This document shows positions 46,001 through 53,949 of a stretch of DNA of 64,000 nucleotides, piece after piece (position 1 is the stretch's first letter; each line of letters begins with the position of its first letter). The notes under the pieces were generated by a model. It ran no database searches. It was not told where the DNA came from and worked only from the letters and a program-made list of their open reading frames with translations. Location: contig NZ_CP034550.1 of NCBI RefSeq assembly GCF_009498035.1, positions 8,246,001-8,310,000 of the forward strand, read 5' to 3'. Made by a program: the position numbers and the translations under genes. Origin of the DNA: Saccharothrix syringae. Lineage in GTDB: Bacteria > Actinomycetota > Actinomycetes > Mycobacteriales > Pseudonocardiaceae.

Positions 46001-46040
46001 GCAGGTCAGGCGGCGCAGGTCAGGCGGCGCAGGTCAGGCA
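46001..46040. repeat. 14-bp tandem repeat, nearly three copies
   Basis: The unit GCAGGTCAGGCGGC is repeated at 46001-46014 and 46015-46028, with a partial third copy at 46029-46040. The surrounding 46041-46129 holds no gene that I can see. Confidence 0.8.
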
Positions 46041-46129
46041 GCACGGCCGGGCGGCGCGAGGCAGTGCGAGCCGCGCGACGTGGGCCGGGCGGTGCGCGCG
46101 GTGCGGCGCCGGGCGGGTGGCGCCCCGGG

Positions 46130-46501
46130 TCAGGCGGCGGGTGCGGCGGGGGCGACGATGTCCGCCGACAGCGGGGCCACCACGCCGATGATCTCCCCCA
46201 CCGTCTCCGCGGGCACCCCCGCCGCCGCCAGCGCCTCGGCCAGGTGGCCCGCCACGAGGTCGAAGTGCGCCTGCCCGATGTTCATGCCGCGGTGCACCTC
46301 CTTCATCGAGCGCCCGGTGTACTCCTGCGGCCCGCCGAGCGCGGCGGTGAAGAACTCGACCTGCCTGCCCTTGAGCCGGGACATGTTCGTCCCGCTGAAG
46401 AACGGGGCCAGCCCCGGGTCGCCCAGCACGCGCCCGTAGAAGTCGTCGACCACGCTGACCAGGGCTTCCTGGCCACCGATCCGGTCGTAGGTGCTCGTCA
46501 T
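46130..46501 (-). CDS. glbN: Group I truncated haemoglobin
   Basis: A 123-residue 2-on-2 globin. It has the N-terminal glycine motif [10 protein letters not shown], Tyr22 in [10 protein letters not shown] at the distal B10 position, [24 protein letters not shown] and the proximal histidine His79 in [12 protein letters not shown]. Group I members (HbN) bind oxygen and detoxify nitric oxide. ATG 46501 is the only reasonable start. It is divergent from the FhuF-like iron reductase gene, and cobalt uptake genes lie just beyond. Confidence 0.9.
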   Translation of the reverse strand: MTSTYDRIGGQEALVSVVDDFYGRVLGDPGLAPFFSGTNMSRLKGRQVEFFTAALGGPQEYTGRSMKEVHRGMNIGQAHFDLVAGHLAEALAAAGVPAETVGEIIGVVAPLSADIVAPAAPAA

Positions 46502-46609
46502 CCGCGCCCCCCGGGGTGAGTGGGAGCCACCAGTGCACCGCGGCGGCGTTGCCGCGCCGTCAACCCCGCGTCGCCATCGTGAAAACCCCGGGGCGGCAGA
46601 CTGGGCCGC

Positions 46610-47266
46610 GTGTCCGAGTTCGCCGATGTCCTGGCCACCCTGCGGCAGGTCCGCGGCCTGAGCCCGTTCTTCGCCCTCGACGTCGGCCGTCCCGACCCGG
46701 GCTGGCACGACGGCGCCGCGCTGCTGGGAGGCCCCGCGCTGCCCGACGTCCTCGGGCGGATCGCCGACCGCTACCGCACCGGCGAACCGCGGGTCGCCGC
46801 CTCGCTGTTCTTCCTGGGCTACTCCGCGCGGCTGCTGTGCCCGGTGGTCGCCGCCCGCGTGGTCGGTGGCGCGGTGCCGGACGTGCGGCCGGCGAACCTC
46901 TGGTGGCGTTACGACGAGGACGGCCTGCGGGTCCGGTTGAAGGAGCCCGTGGCGGGGGTGGGCGTCGCCGAGCCGCTGGCGCCGGTGGTGGGGGCCCTGC
47001 GCGCGGTCACGCCGGTGGCGGCCGGGTTGCTGTGGGGGAACGCGGCGTCGTCCGCGGCCGGGGCGCTGCGGACCGCGGCGCGTGCCGGGGTGGCGACCGC
47101 GGAGCAGTGCGTGGCGCTGGGCGAGGAGCTGTTCGCGGAGCCGCCGCTGCGGGGGACCGGGGTGTTCGTCCCCTTTCCGGGCGAGGTGGTGTTCCGGCGG
47201 CGCAGCTGCTGCCTGTACTACCGGCTCGACGGCGGCGGGAAGTGCGGTGACTGCGCGTTGACGTGA
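46610..47266 (+). CDS. (2Fe-2S) FhuF-like ferric reductase
   Basis: A 218-residue protein whose C-terminus carries the FhuF cysteine pattern: Cys200, Cys201, Cys212 and Cys215 ([19 protein letters not shown]), ligands of an unusual 2Fe-2S cluster. FhuF proteins reduce iron in imported siderophores to release it. The body ([20 protein letters not shown]) matches the family. GTG 46610 is the start. No siderophore importer is next to it; a cobalamin riboswitch with cobalt transporter genes follows downstream. Confidence 0.85.
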   Translation: MSEFADVLATLRQVRGLSPFFALDVGRPDPGWHDGAALLGGPALPDVLGRIADRYRTGEPRVAASLFFLGYSARLLCPVVAARVVGGAVPDVRPANLWWRYDEDGLRVRLKEPVAGVGVAEPLAPVVGALRAVTPVAAGLLWGNAASSAAGALRTAARAGVATAEQCVALGEELFAEPPLRGTGVFVPFPGEVVFRRRSCCLYYRLDGGGKCGDCALT

Positions 47267-47324
47267 GGCGCACGACAACTCTTCCGGCCGGTTGTGCCGC
47301 CGGGCGATCGACATCTACGGTTCG

Positions 47325-47480
47325 CAGGCCGCAGTGGACGGGAAGCCGGTGGGAATCCGGCGCGGTCCTCGCCACTGTGACCGGGGAGCCAACCCGCCGA
47401 GCACGTCACTGGTCGCACGCGCGGCTGGGAAGACGCGGGGACGGTGTCGATCCGGGAGTCAGGAGACCGGCTGCGGCACG
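47325..47480 (+). ncRNA. Cobalamin riboswitch
   Basis: The conserved elements appear in order: GGGAAGCCGGTGGGAATCCG (from 47340), GCGGTCCTCGCCACTGTGAC (from 47362), a variable middle, and the B12 box GAGTCAGGAGACCGGC (47456-47471). It lies about 40 bp before cbtB. Bound adenosylcobalamin should lower expression of the cobalt transporter genes. Outer boundaries are approximate. Confidence 0.9.
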
Positions 47481-47520
47481 AGTTGTTGTTGACCTTCCAC
47501 GAGGTATGGAGGAGGCCGTC

Positions 47521-47706
47521 ATGACGAGCCCCGCGCAGTCCGTCCCCGTCCACGTCCCCAGGTGGGCCTACGCCGTCGCGCTGGTCGCGCTGCTGGTGAC
47601 CTGGCTGGTGCTCCAGGAGAACGGCATCGCGCTCGGCCACGCCGCCGAGACCGTCCACGAGTTCTTCCACGACGGGCGCCACGCGCTCGGCGTGCCCTGC
47701 CACTAG
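47521..47706 (+). CDS. cbtB: Cobalt transporter small subunit CbtB
   Basis: A 61-residue protein with one membrane helix (WAYAVALVALLVTWLVLQEN) and a histidine-rich C-terminus (HAAETVHEFFHDGRHALGVP), the metal-binding signature of CbtB. With CbtA it forms a predicted cobalt importer for cobalamin synthesis. ATG 47521 has GGAGGAGG upstream. It is the first gene behind the cobalamin riboswitch and 9 bp before cbtA. Confidence 0.92.
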   Translation: MTSPAQSVPVHVPRWAYAVALVALLVTWLVLQENGIALGHAAETVHEFFHDGRHALGVPCH

Positions 47707-47715
47707 GCGCGCCGG

Positions 47716-48447
47716 GTGTCCGCTTACCGGAGTCTGCTGCTGCGCGGGATCGGTTCGGGCGGGTTGTCCGGGCTGCTCGCGGGTCTGGTCGGGGTGCTCG
47801 TGGTGGAGGCCCCGATCCGGGCGGCGCTGGCCGTCGAGGAGGCGCGGCCGGCCGAACCGGGTGCCCACGACCACGGTGAGGTGTTCAGCCGCGGCACCCA
47901 GGTGGTGGGTGGCGCGCTGGCGGCGGTCGTGGTCGGGCTCGCCGTCGGGGCGCTGTTCGCCACCGCCTACGCCGGGGCGCGGCACTGGTTCCCGACCAGG
48001 GCGCCGTTCACCCGGGCGGTGTGGCTGTCGGCCGCGGCGTTCGGCGTCGCGGTGCTGCTGCCCGCGGTGAAGTACCCGGCGAACCCGCCGGGGGTCGGCG
48101 AGAGCACGACGGTGGAGTACCGGACGGTGCTCTACCTGGGGTTGATCGCGGCCGGGCTGCTGGTCGTGCACGGCGCGGGCGTGCTGGTCCGGCGGTTGGC
48201 GCACCTGCCGGCGCCGGTCCGGGCGGCCGTCACCGCGGTGGCCGTGGTGGCCGCGCTGGCGGTGCTGCTGGTGGTGTTCCCGGCGACGCCGGACGACGTG
48301 CCCGCGGACGTGCCGGCGGGCCTGCTGTGGGAGTTCCGGCTGGCTTCGCTGGCCGAGCAGGCCACGCTGTGGCTGGGCCTCGGCGTGGTGTTCGGCCTGC
48401 TGGTCGACCCGGCGGTGCGGGTGCGGAGGCGGGTGTCGGCTCTTTAG
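47716..48447 (+). CDS. cbtA: Cobalt transporter subunit CbtA
   Basis: A 243-residue membrane protein with about six helices. The N-terminal LLLRGIGSGGLSGLLAGLVG, the short histidine-bearing loop GAHDHGEVFSRGTQ and the PAVKYPANPPGVG segment are typical of CbtA. It forms the membrane channel of the cobalt uptake system with CbtB and should be repressed through the upstream riboswitch when cobalamin is plentiful. GTG 47716 is the start. A perfect 16-bp hairpin follows. Confidence 0.92.
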   Translation: MSAYRSLLLRGIGSGGLSGLLAGLVGVLVVEAPIRAALAVEEARPAEPGAHDHGEVFSRGTQVVGGALAAVVVGLAVGALFATAYAGARHWFPTRAPFTRAVWLSAAAFGVAVLLPAVKYPANPPGVGESTTVEYRTVLYLGLIAAGLLVVHGAGVLVRRLAHLPAPVRAAVTAVAVVAALAVLLVVFPATPDDVPADVPAGLLWEFRLASLAEQATLWLGLGVVFGLLVDPAVRVRRRVSAL

Positions 48448-48454
48448 CCGGGGA

Positions 48455-48497
48455 CACCGGGGTTCGGCGGGTCCCAGCGGTCCGCCGAACCCCGGTG
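48455..48497. terminator. Bidirectional terminator between cbtA and the HAD gene
   Basis: CACCGGGGTTCGGCGG (48455-48470) is the exact complement of 48482-48497, with an 11-nt loop, 7 bp after the cbtA stop and ahead of the convergent HAD gene's end. Confidence 0.8.
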
Positions 48498-48538
48498 GGC
48501 CCGGTGAACCGGCGGGGCTTCAGCGGTCCCCCGGCCCC

Positions 48539-49204
48539 TCAGCCGTCCAGCAGCGGGGCGAGCGTCGTCAGGTCGACGCCCACCAGGGAGTCGCGGAACA
48601 CGCGGCGCTCGCCACCCGGCACCTCCACGTCGCACGGCACCACCAGCACCGTGCAGCCTGCCGCCACGGCGGAGGCCACGCCGGTGGGCGAGTCCTCGAC
48701 CGCCACGCACCGGGTCGGGTCGACGCCGAGCAGGCGGGCGGCCCTCAGGTACGGCTCGGGCAGCGGCTTGTTCAGCCCGTCCACCTCGTCACCGCAGACG
48801 GTCACGTCGAACAGGTCGCGACCGATGGTGTCCAGCGCGACCTCGGTCAGGCCCCGCTCGGTCGAGGTCACCAGCGCCATCGGCACGCCGGACGCCCGCA
48901 CCGCGCGCAGCGCCTCCCGCGCGCCCGGCCGCCACGGCAGGCCGGCCCGGAAGACCTCCTCGGTGCGCCGCATGATCCACGCCGCGCCGTCCTCCAGCTC
49001 CTCCTCGGTGGGCGCGTCGACGCCGACCTCGGCGAACAGCATCGCCATGGTCCGGGGGACGCTGGAGCCGACCATGGCGTGACGGGTCTCCAGCGACAGC
49101 TCACCGCCCAGCTTCTCGACGAACTCGAACAGCGGGACGTCCCACAGCTTCTCCGAGTCCAGCAGCGTGCCGTCCATGTCCCACAGCACAGCCTCGACCG
49201 TCAT
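48539..49204 (-). CDS. HAD-superfamily phosphatase (beta-phosphoglucomutase-like)
   Basis: A 221-residue HAD hydrolase. Motif I is DMDGTLLDSE (nucleophile Asp9, acid/base Asp11), motif II is the threonine/serine in VTSTERG, motif III is the lysine in NKPLPEPYLRA, and motif IV is VEDSPTGV. The alpha-helical C1 cap follows motif I, as in beta-phosphoglucomutase and sugar-phosphate phosphatases. ATG 49204 is preferred over longer frames. It is divergent from the PAC2 gene, a neighbourhood often seen in actinobacteria. The substrate is unknown. Confidence 0.87.
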   Translation of the reverse strand: MTVEAVLWDMDGTLLDSEKLWDVPLFEFVEKLGGELSLETRHAMVGSSVPRTMAMLFAEVGVDAPTEEELEDGAAWIMRRTEEVFRAGLPWRPGAREALRAVRASGVPMALVTSTERGLTEVALDTIGRDLFDVTVCGDEVDGLNKPLPEPYLRAARLLGVDPTRCVAVEDSPTGVASAVAAGCTVLVVPCDVEVPGGERRVFRDSLVGVDLTTLAPLLDG

Positions 49205-49320
49205 CCACACCCTTCCCGCGAAGTCCGCGAACCGGCGCGCCCCGAAGCGTCGGGGTGACACGACCCGGCGTGGGCCAGCCTACGGCGTCGGGCGGGCGCC
49301 GGGGGTCGTAGTCTGACCAG

Positions 49321-50217
49321 GTGACCGATCCGGACCAGGCCGCCCAGACCCCCTTCGACCCCCGCAAACCGCTCACCAACCCGATCATGGTGGCGGCCTT
49401 CGAGGGGTGGAACGACGCTGGCGACGCCGCCAGCACGGCGATCGAGCACCTGCAACTCACGTGGGACGCGACGCCGCTGGCCGAGATCGATCCGGACGAC
49501 TACTACGACTTCCAGGTGACCCGCCCCACAGTCCGCATGGTGGACGGCGTCACCCGGAGGGTGGAATTCCCGACGACCCGGCTCTCGGTGTGCCGACCGC
49601 CGGGGTCGGCCACCGACGTGGTGCTCGTGCACGGGATCGAGCCGAACATGCGCTGGCGGAAGTTCGCCGGCGAGCTGCTGCGCCACATCGAGGACCTGGG
49701 CGTGACCACGGTGGTCACGCTGGGCGCGCTGCTGATGGACACCCCGCACACCCGGCCGGTCCCGGTGACCGGCACCGCCTACGACGCCGCCGCGGCCACC
49801 AAGTACGGGCTGGAGCGGTCCCGGTACGAGGGGCCGACCGGGATCGTGGGCGTGTTCCAGGACCTGTGCGTGCAGGCCGGGGTGCCGGCGATCTCATTCT
49901 GGGCGGCCGTGCCGCACTACGTGTCCCAGCCGCCCTCGCCCAAGGCGACGCTCGCGCTGCTCCACCGGGTGGAGGAGGTGCTGGACGTCGAGGTCCCGCT
50001 CGGGGCGCTGCCGGAGCAGGCCGAGGAGTGGGAGCGCACGGTCAGCGAGATGGCCGACGAGGACGAGGACGTGCGCAACTACGTGCGGGCGCTGGAGGAG
50101 CGCGGGGACGCGGAGATCCAGATCACCGAGGCCAGCGGTGACGCGATCGCGGCCGAGTTCGAGCGCTACCTCCGGCGGCGCGGCCGGGGGCCGGGGCGCG
50201 GACCGACAGGCATGTAG
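49321..50217 (+). CDS. PAC2 family protein (Rv2125-like)
   Basis: A 298-residue protein of the proteasome-assembly-chaperone-2 fold: NPIMVAAFEGWNDAGDAAST near the N-terminus, VLVHGIEPNMRWRKFAGELL, VVTLGALLMDTPHTRPVPVT and AAVPHYVSQPPSPKATLALL. The archaeal and eukaryotic relatives bind proteasome alpha subunits through HbYX tails; this protein ends in GRGPTGM and lacks such a tail, so an assembly role is not supported directly. Its orthologue lies in the proteasome neighbourhood of mycobacteria too. GTG 49321 is the start. Confidence 0.88.
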   Translation: MTDPDQAAQTPFDPRKPLTNPIMVAAFEGWNDAGDAASTAIEHLQLTWDATPLAEIDPDDYYDFQVTRPTVRMVDGVTRRVEFPTTRLSVCRPPGSATDVVLVHGIEPNMRWRKFAGELLRHIEDLGVTTVVTLGALLMDTPHTRPVPVTGTAYDAAAATKYGLERSRYEGPTGIVGVFQDLCVQAGVPAISFWAAVPHYVSQPPSPKATLALLHRVEEVLDVEVPLGALPEQAEEWERTVSEMADEDEDVRNYVRALEERGDAEIQITEASGDAIAAEFERYLRRRGRGPGRGPTGM

Positions 50218-50278
50218 AAGTTCACTCGAAAGTGTCATAAGCCGACACGATTGGGCCATTTGGCTCAGACTGGGCCGG

Positions 50279-51475
50279 GTGACTGACGAAGCCTGGGACG
50301 CCGAGGTCAACCGGGTCGCCGCGCTGAAGGCGCTCCGGTTGCTCGACACGCCGAGTGAGGAGCGGTTCGACCGCATCACCCGTCTGGCGAGGGACGTGCT
50401 GGACGCGCCGATCGCGCTGGTGTCGCTGGTCGACCTGGAGCGTCAGTGGTTCAAGTCGTGCGTCGGGCTCGCCGACCACCAGACCTCGCGCGGGGTGTCG
50501 ATCTGCTCGTACGCCATCCGCGGCGACGACCTGTTCGAGGTGCCGGACCTGCTCGCCGACGAGCGGTTCGCGCACTTCCCGATCGTCACCGACGAGGGCG
50601 CCCGGTCCTACGCCGGGCAGCCGGTGCGGGCGCCGTCCGGGCACCGGGTCGGCACGCTGTGCGTGATCGACCGGCGGGCCAGGCGGCTGTCCGGGGTGGA
50701 GCGGCAGCGGCTGCGCGACCTGGCGGCGTGGGTGGAGCTGGAGTGCGCGGTCGTGCAGTCGGCGCTGGCCGCGCAGGACGCCGAGCAGGCCAAGCGGGAC
50801 TTCACCGCGCTGGTCGGCCACGAGCTGCGCACCCCGCTGACCTCGGTGCACGGGTCGCTGGAGCTGCTGGCGTCCGGCCGGTTCGGGGACCTGCCCGAGC
50901 GGGCGCGGCAGCTGCTGGGGATCGCGGTGGACAACACCGACCGGCTGGTGCGGCTGGCCGACGACGTGCTCGACCTGTCCCGCGTGCGCGACGGCCGGCT
51001 GCACCTGCGGCCGACGGCCGTGGAGCTGGCCGACGTGGTGCGGCAGGCGGTGCACGCGGTGGAGGGCGCGGCCGGGCGCCGGGGCGTGCCGGTGGTGGTG
51101 GACGCCGAACCCGTGCTGGTGCGCGGTGACGCGGACCGGCTCGTGCAGGTGGTGACGAACCTGCTGGCCAACGCGGTGGCGGTGAGCCCGCCCGGCGAGC
51201 CGGTGCGGGTGGCGTGCGGGGCGGCCGGCGAGGTGACCGCGCGGGTGTGCGTGAGCGACCGCGGCGGCGGCGTGCCCGCCGACCAGCTCGACCGGATCTT
51301 CGAGCCGTTCGTGCAGCTGCGCCCCGGCGGCGCCGGCCTGGGCCTGGCGATCACCCGCGGCATCGTGGAGGCGCACGGCGGCTCGGTCGGGGTCCGCTCG
51401 GTGCCCGGCGGGGGCAGCACCTTCACCGCGACCCTGCCCGTGGCCGGGCCGGAGGTGGACCGGCCGTGGTGGTGA
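50279..51475 (+). CDS. GAF-domain sensor histidine kinase
   Basis: A 398-residue soluble kinase. Residues 20-160 form a GAF domain (RLARDVLDAPIALVSLVDLE, FKSCVGLADHQTSRGVSICS) that may bind a small ligand or cofactor. The HisKA box DFTALVGHELRTPLTSVHGS has His181; the ATPase domain shows LVQVVTNLLANAVAVSP, VSDRGGGVP and GGAGLGLAITRGIVEAHGG. GTG 50279 is the start. It converges on an OmpR-type response regulator gene with 6 bp between stops, and is its obvious partner although encoded on the opposite strand. Confidence 0.88.
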   Translation: MTDEAWDAEVNRVAALKALRLLDTPSEERFDRITRLARDVLDAPIALVSLVDLERQWFKSCVGLADHQTSRGVSICSYAIRGDDLFEVPDLLADERFAHFPIVTDEGARSYAGQPVRAPSGHRVGTLCVIDRRARRLSGVERQRLRDLAAWVELECAVVQSALAAQDAEQAKRDFTALVGHELRTPLTSVHGSLELLASGRFGDLPERARQLLGIAVDNTDRLVRLADDVLDLSRVRDGRLHLRPTAVELADVVRQAVHAVEGAAGRRGVPVVVDAEPVLVRGDADRLVQVVTNLLANAVAVSPPGEPVRVACGAAGEVTARVCVSDRGGGVPADQLDRIFEPFVQLRPGGAGLGLAITRGIVEAHGGSVGVRSVPGGGSTFTATLPVAGPEVDRPWW

Positions 51476-51481
51476 CCCGGG

Positions 51482-52216
51482 TCAGGCGAGGTCGGGGTTG
51501 ACCCGGTAGCCGACGCCGCGCACGGTCGCGATCACGCCCCGCGCCCCGGCCGCGGCGAGCTTGCGGCGCAGGTTCGACAGGTGCACGTCGACGGCGTGGT
51601 CGTCGGCCAGCCAGTCCTCGCCCCAGGCGCGGCGGCGCAGCTGCTCGCGGGTGCGCACCTGGCGCGGGTGCTCGACGATCGCGGCCAGCAGCTCGAACTC
51701 GGTCCGCGTGGTGGCCACGCGGTCGCCGTTGACGCGGACCTCGCGGGCGTCGAGGTCGACCTCCAGCGGGCCCACCACCCGCCGGTCGGCGGGTGGCGCG
51801 GCCGGGGCGCCGGCGCGCGGCCGCCGCAGCACGGCGTGCACCCGGGCGACCAGCTCGCGCGGCGAGAACGGCTTGGTCAGGTAGTCGTCGGCGCCGCTGG
51901 CCAGCCCGACGAGCTTGTCCACCTCGTCGGCGCGGGCGGTCAGCATCAGCACGTAGGCGGTGGAGAACCCGCGCAGCCGGCGGCACACCTCCAGCCCGTC
52001 GGGACCGGGGATGTTGAGGTCGAGCACCACCACGTCCGGGTCCCACGCCCGGACCAGCTCCAGCGCCCGGTCGCCGTCCCCGGCGGTCTCGACGTCGAAG
52101 TGCGCGTCGCGCAGCGCCAGCTCGACCACCAGCCGGATCTCGGGGGTGTCCTCGACGACGAGGACCTTGGCGGTGCCCACCGGGTCCAGTGTGGTCGCCG
52201 CTCCGGCTCCCGGCAT
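51482..52216 (-). CDS. OmpR/PhoB-type response regulator
   Basis: A 244-residue regulator. The receiver has acidic residues in VLVVEDTPEIR, phosphoacceptor Asp66 in VVVLDLNIPGPDG and the switch lysine in YLTKPFSPREL. The C-terminal winged helix is TTRTEFELLAAIVEHPRQVR with VHLSNLRRKLAA and TVRGVGYRVNP. ATG 52216 shares one base with the signal peptidase stop (TGATG), so it is the last gene of the secretion operon. Four TGAGG repeats with an 11-bp period upstream of that operon fit the binding mode of this family and suggest autoregulation. Confidence 0.9.
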   Translation of the reverse strand: MPGAGAATTLDPVGTAKVLVVEDTPEIRLVVELALRDAHFDVETAGDGDRALELVRAWDPDVVVLDLNIPGPDGLEVCRRLRGFSTAYVLMLTARADEVDKLVGLASGADDYLTKPFSPRELVARVHAVLRRPRAGAPAAPPADRRVVGPLEVDLDAREVRVNGDRVATTRTEFELLAAIVEHPRQVRTREQLRRRAWGEDWLADDHAVDVHLSNLRRKLAAAGARGVIATVRGVGYRVNPDLA

Positions 52217-52701
52217 CACCGCGCGGGCCGCAGCAGGGCCCGCTTGGCCGCCACCAGCACGGCCAGTCCGATCAGGACGATGAGCGCGACCCGCACCCAC
52301 GCGTGCTGCCCGAGCAGCGCGGCCCGGCCGACGGCCGGCAGGTCACCCACCGCGACGGGGACGGTGTCGGACACGATCCGCAGCGCCTGCGGGTCCTCGG
52401 CGGGGTTCGCGTCGCCCTTGGTGCGCACCACGACCTCGCCCCCGGACGCGTCCCGGGAAATCACCCGGTGGGCGTACCTCTCGCCGGGGGCGTCGGGGCG
52501 CGGCAGCACGACCACGTCGCCGACCGCCACGTCCGCGGTCGGGACGGACCTGGTGACCAGGAGGTCGCCCGCCTCGAAGGACGGCGACATGCTCGGCGAC
52601 AGCACGGGCGCGAACCCCACGTGCAGGACGACGACGAGGACCGCCGCGCCGACCGCGCCCAGCGCGGCGGTGACGAGCAGCAGACCGGACAGCACGCGCA
52701 C
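52216..52701 (-). CDS. SipW-like (ER-type) signal peptidase I
   Basis: A 161-residue membrane protease with two helices (LVTAALGAVGAAVLVVVLHV and VALIVLIGLAVLVAA). The catalytic serine is Ser37 in VLSPSMSPSFEAGDLLV; His78 in GERYAHRVI replaces the lysine of ordinary signal peptidases, as in SipW and eukaryotic SEC11. VVRTKGDANPAEDP is the third box. SipW of Bacillus processes TasA-type proteins. GTG 52701 follows the second secreted protein gene by 11 bp, and its stop overlaps the response regulator start. Confidence 0.87.
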   Translation of the reverse strand: MRVLSGLLLVTAALGAVGAAVLVVVLHVGFAPVLSPSMSPSFEAGDLLVTRSVPTADVAVGDVVVLPRPDAPGERYAHRVISRDASGGEVVVRTKGDANPAEDPQALRIVSDTVPVAVGDLPAVGRAALLGQHAWVRVALIVLIGLAVLVAAKRALLRPAR

Positions 52702-52712
52702 GGCGGGCCCTT

Positions 52713-53225
52713 TCAGGAGTTGGTGGTGGTCGCGGCGCGGACGTGGGCGCGCGAGGTGGAGGCGGACACCGAGACCGACACCCCGACCCCGGCCGGCAGC
52801 GACAGCCGCAGGCCGACCGACGCGCCCGGTGCCACCGGCAGCGCCGCGGTGGCACCGCTGCGCACCGGCACGACCTGGCCCGGGCACGAGCCGTTCTGCC
52901 ACGGCCCGGTGGTGCACGCGTCCAGGGCGACGCCCGACAGGGCGAACCCGTACCCGCTGATCGAGTAGACCTGGCCGGTCAGGGCGGTCGTGCCGGTGTT
53001 GCGGGCGGACAGGTAGACCGCGAAGGGCAGCAGGGCGGTGTAGTCGGCGGTGTACGGCCGGCCGGTCAGCACCGCGCCGTCGGAGCGCACCAGGGTGGCC
53101 GACCAGGTGGCCGTGCCCGCCGCGGTCCGGGCGGTGGCGACCGCGCCGGTGGCCGCGTCGGCCACCCCGGTGGCGAGCAGCGCCGAGAGGACGACGCCGC
53201 CGAGCGCCGCCGTCGTCGTCCTCAT
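52713..53225 (-). CDS. Small secreted protein of the SipW operon, C-terminal ATTTNS
   Basis: A 170-residue exported protein. Residues 1-25 are a signal peptide (TAALGGVVLSALLATGVADA). The mature part is beta-rich with ALTGQVYSISGYGFALSGVA, two cysteines (ACTTGPWQNGSCPG) and an acid-poor tail that ends SRAHVRAATTTNS. No named family is recognised; by position it is a substrate or partner of the SipW-like peptidase. It lies 32 bp after the TasA-like gene and shares with it the last six residues ATTTNS. ATG 53225 starts MRTTTAALG. Confidence 0.72.
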   Translation of the reverse strand: MRTTTAALGGVVLSALLATGVADAATGAVATARTAAGTATWSATLVRSDGAVLTGRPYTADYTALLPFAVYLSARNTGTTALTGQVYSISGYGFALSGVALDACTTGPWQNGSCPGQVVPVRSGATAALPVAPGASVGLRLSLPAGVGVSVSVSASTSRAHVRAATTTNS

Positions 53226-53257
53226 CTCGGCGTCCTCGCGGTGGTGGGTGGTCGGGG

Positions 53258-53902
53258 TCAGGAGTTGGTGGTGGTGGCGGAGCGCTGGGTCTCGCCGAAG
53301 GTGTAGGTGAGGTTCACCGACTGGCCCTGGACGGTGCCCTGGGGCAGCACCCCGTTGACCGTGGTCTCGTTCTGGTCGGGCAGCTGGACCGACACCTGGA
53401 GGTTCTGCACGTCGCCCGCCGCCATCGCGCCGGCCGGGAGGGCCACCGCCGAGGCCAGGCCGCTCAGCGGCGTGGCGGCCATCAGCACGGCCTTGGTGCC
53501 GCCGCACGCGCCGGTGTCGGGCGCCCACGCGCCGTTCACGCACTCGGTGACGGTCACGCGCAGCGCCTTGCTCGTGGCGCCGTCGGTGATCAGGGCGTTC
53601 GCCCCGGTGGCGGCGACCTGGAGGGTGAGCGCCTGGGCGTCGAGCGTGCCGCCGTTGGTCAGCGCGACGTACCGGTTCACGGTGTCGCCGGGGGCGAGGT
53701 TGGTGATGCTCTGGCCGAAGCCCGCGCCGTTGTCGGCCAGGGTCAGCTTCAGCGTGCCGTTGGCGACCTGCTCGGGCGCGACGTTCGCGGCCGTCGCGGT
53801 GAGCGTCGCCCACACGCCGACCCCCATCGCGACGAGCACGGAGCCGCCGATGGCGGCCAGTGCGGCGGGGCGCCAGGCGGAACGGCGGCGGTTGTGCTGC
53901 AT
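53258..53902 (-). CDS. TasA/camelysin-like secreted protein with SipW-type signal peptide
   Basis: A 214-residue exported protein. The signal region (RRRSAWRPAALAAIGGSVLV then VGVWATLTATAANV) is of the SipW-dependent type, with a basic start and cleavage after TATA. The mature part has GTLKLTLADNGAGFGQSITN, the segment NLAPGDTVNRYVALTNGGTL characteristic of TasA/CalY proteins, and one cysteine pair (TECVNGAWAPDTGACGG). Bacillus relatives build extracellular fibres. It ends ETQRSATTTNS. ATG 53902 has GAGGAG 7 nt upstream. It is the first gene of the operon. Confidence 0.82.
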   Translation of the reverse strand: MQHNRRRSAWRPAALAAIGGSVLVAMGVGVWATLTATAANVAPEQVANGTLKLTLADNGAGFGQSITNLAPGDTVNRYVALTNGGTLDAQALTLQVAATGANALITDGATSKALRVTVTECVNGAWAPDTGACGGTKAVLMAATPLSGLASAVALPAGAMAAGDVQNLQVSVQLPDQNETTVNGVLPQGTVQGQSVNLTYTFGETQRSATTTNS

Positions 53903-53911
53903 TTCGGACTC

Positions 53912-53938
53912 CTCTTGGTTCGTTGCTGGGACCAAGAG
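53912..53938 (-). promoter_or_regulatory. 5' leader hairpin abutting the TasA-like gene RBS
   Basis: CTCTTGGT and ACCAAGAG (8-bp stem, 11-nt loop) form a hairpin in the predicted leader, and its 3' arm runs into the GAGGAG ribosome binding site. Folding could limit ribosome access. Confidence 0.4.
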
Positions 53939-53949
53939 TGGGGTCCGGA

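Noticed and set aside
49321..50217. PAC2 protein as a demonstrated proteasome assembly factor.
   Set aside because: The fold name comes from archaeal and eukaryotic relatives; the protein lacks the C-terminal HbYX motif those use, so only the family is claimed.
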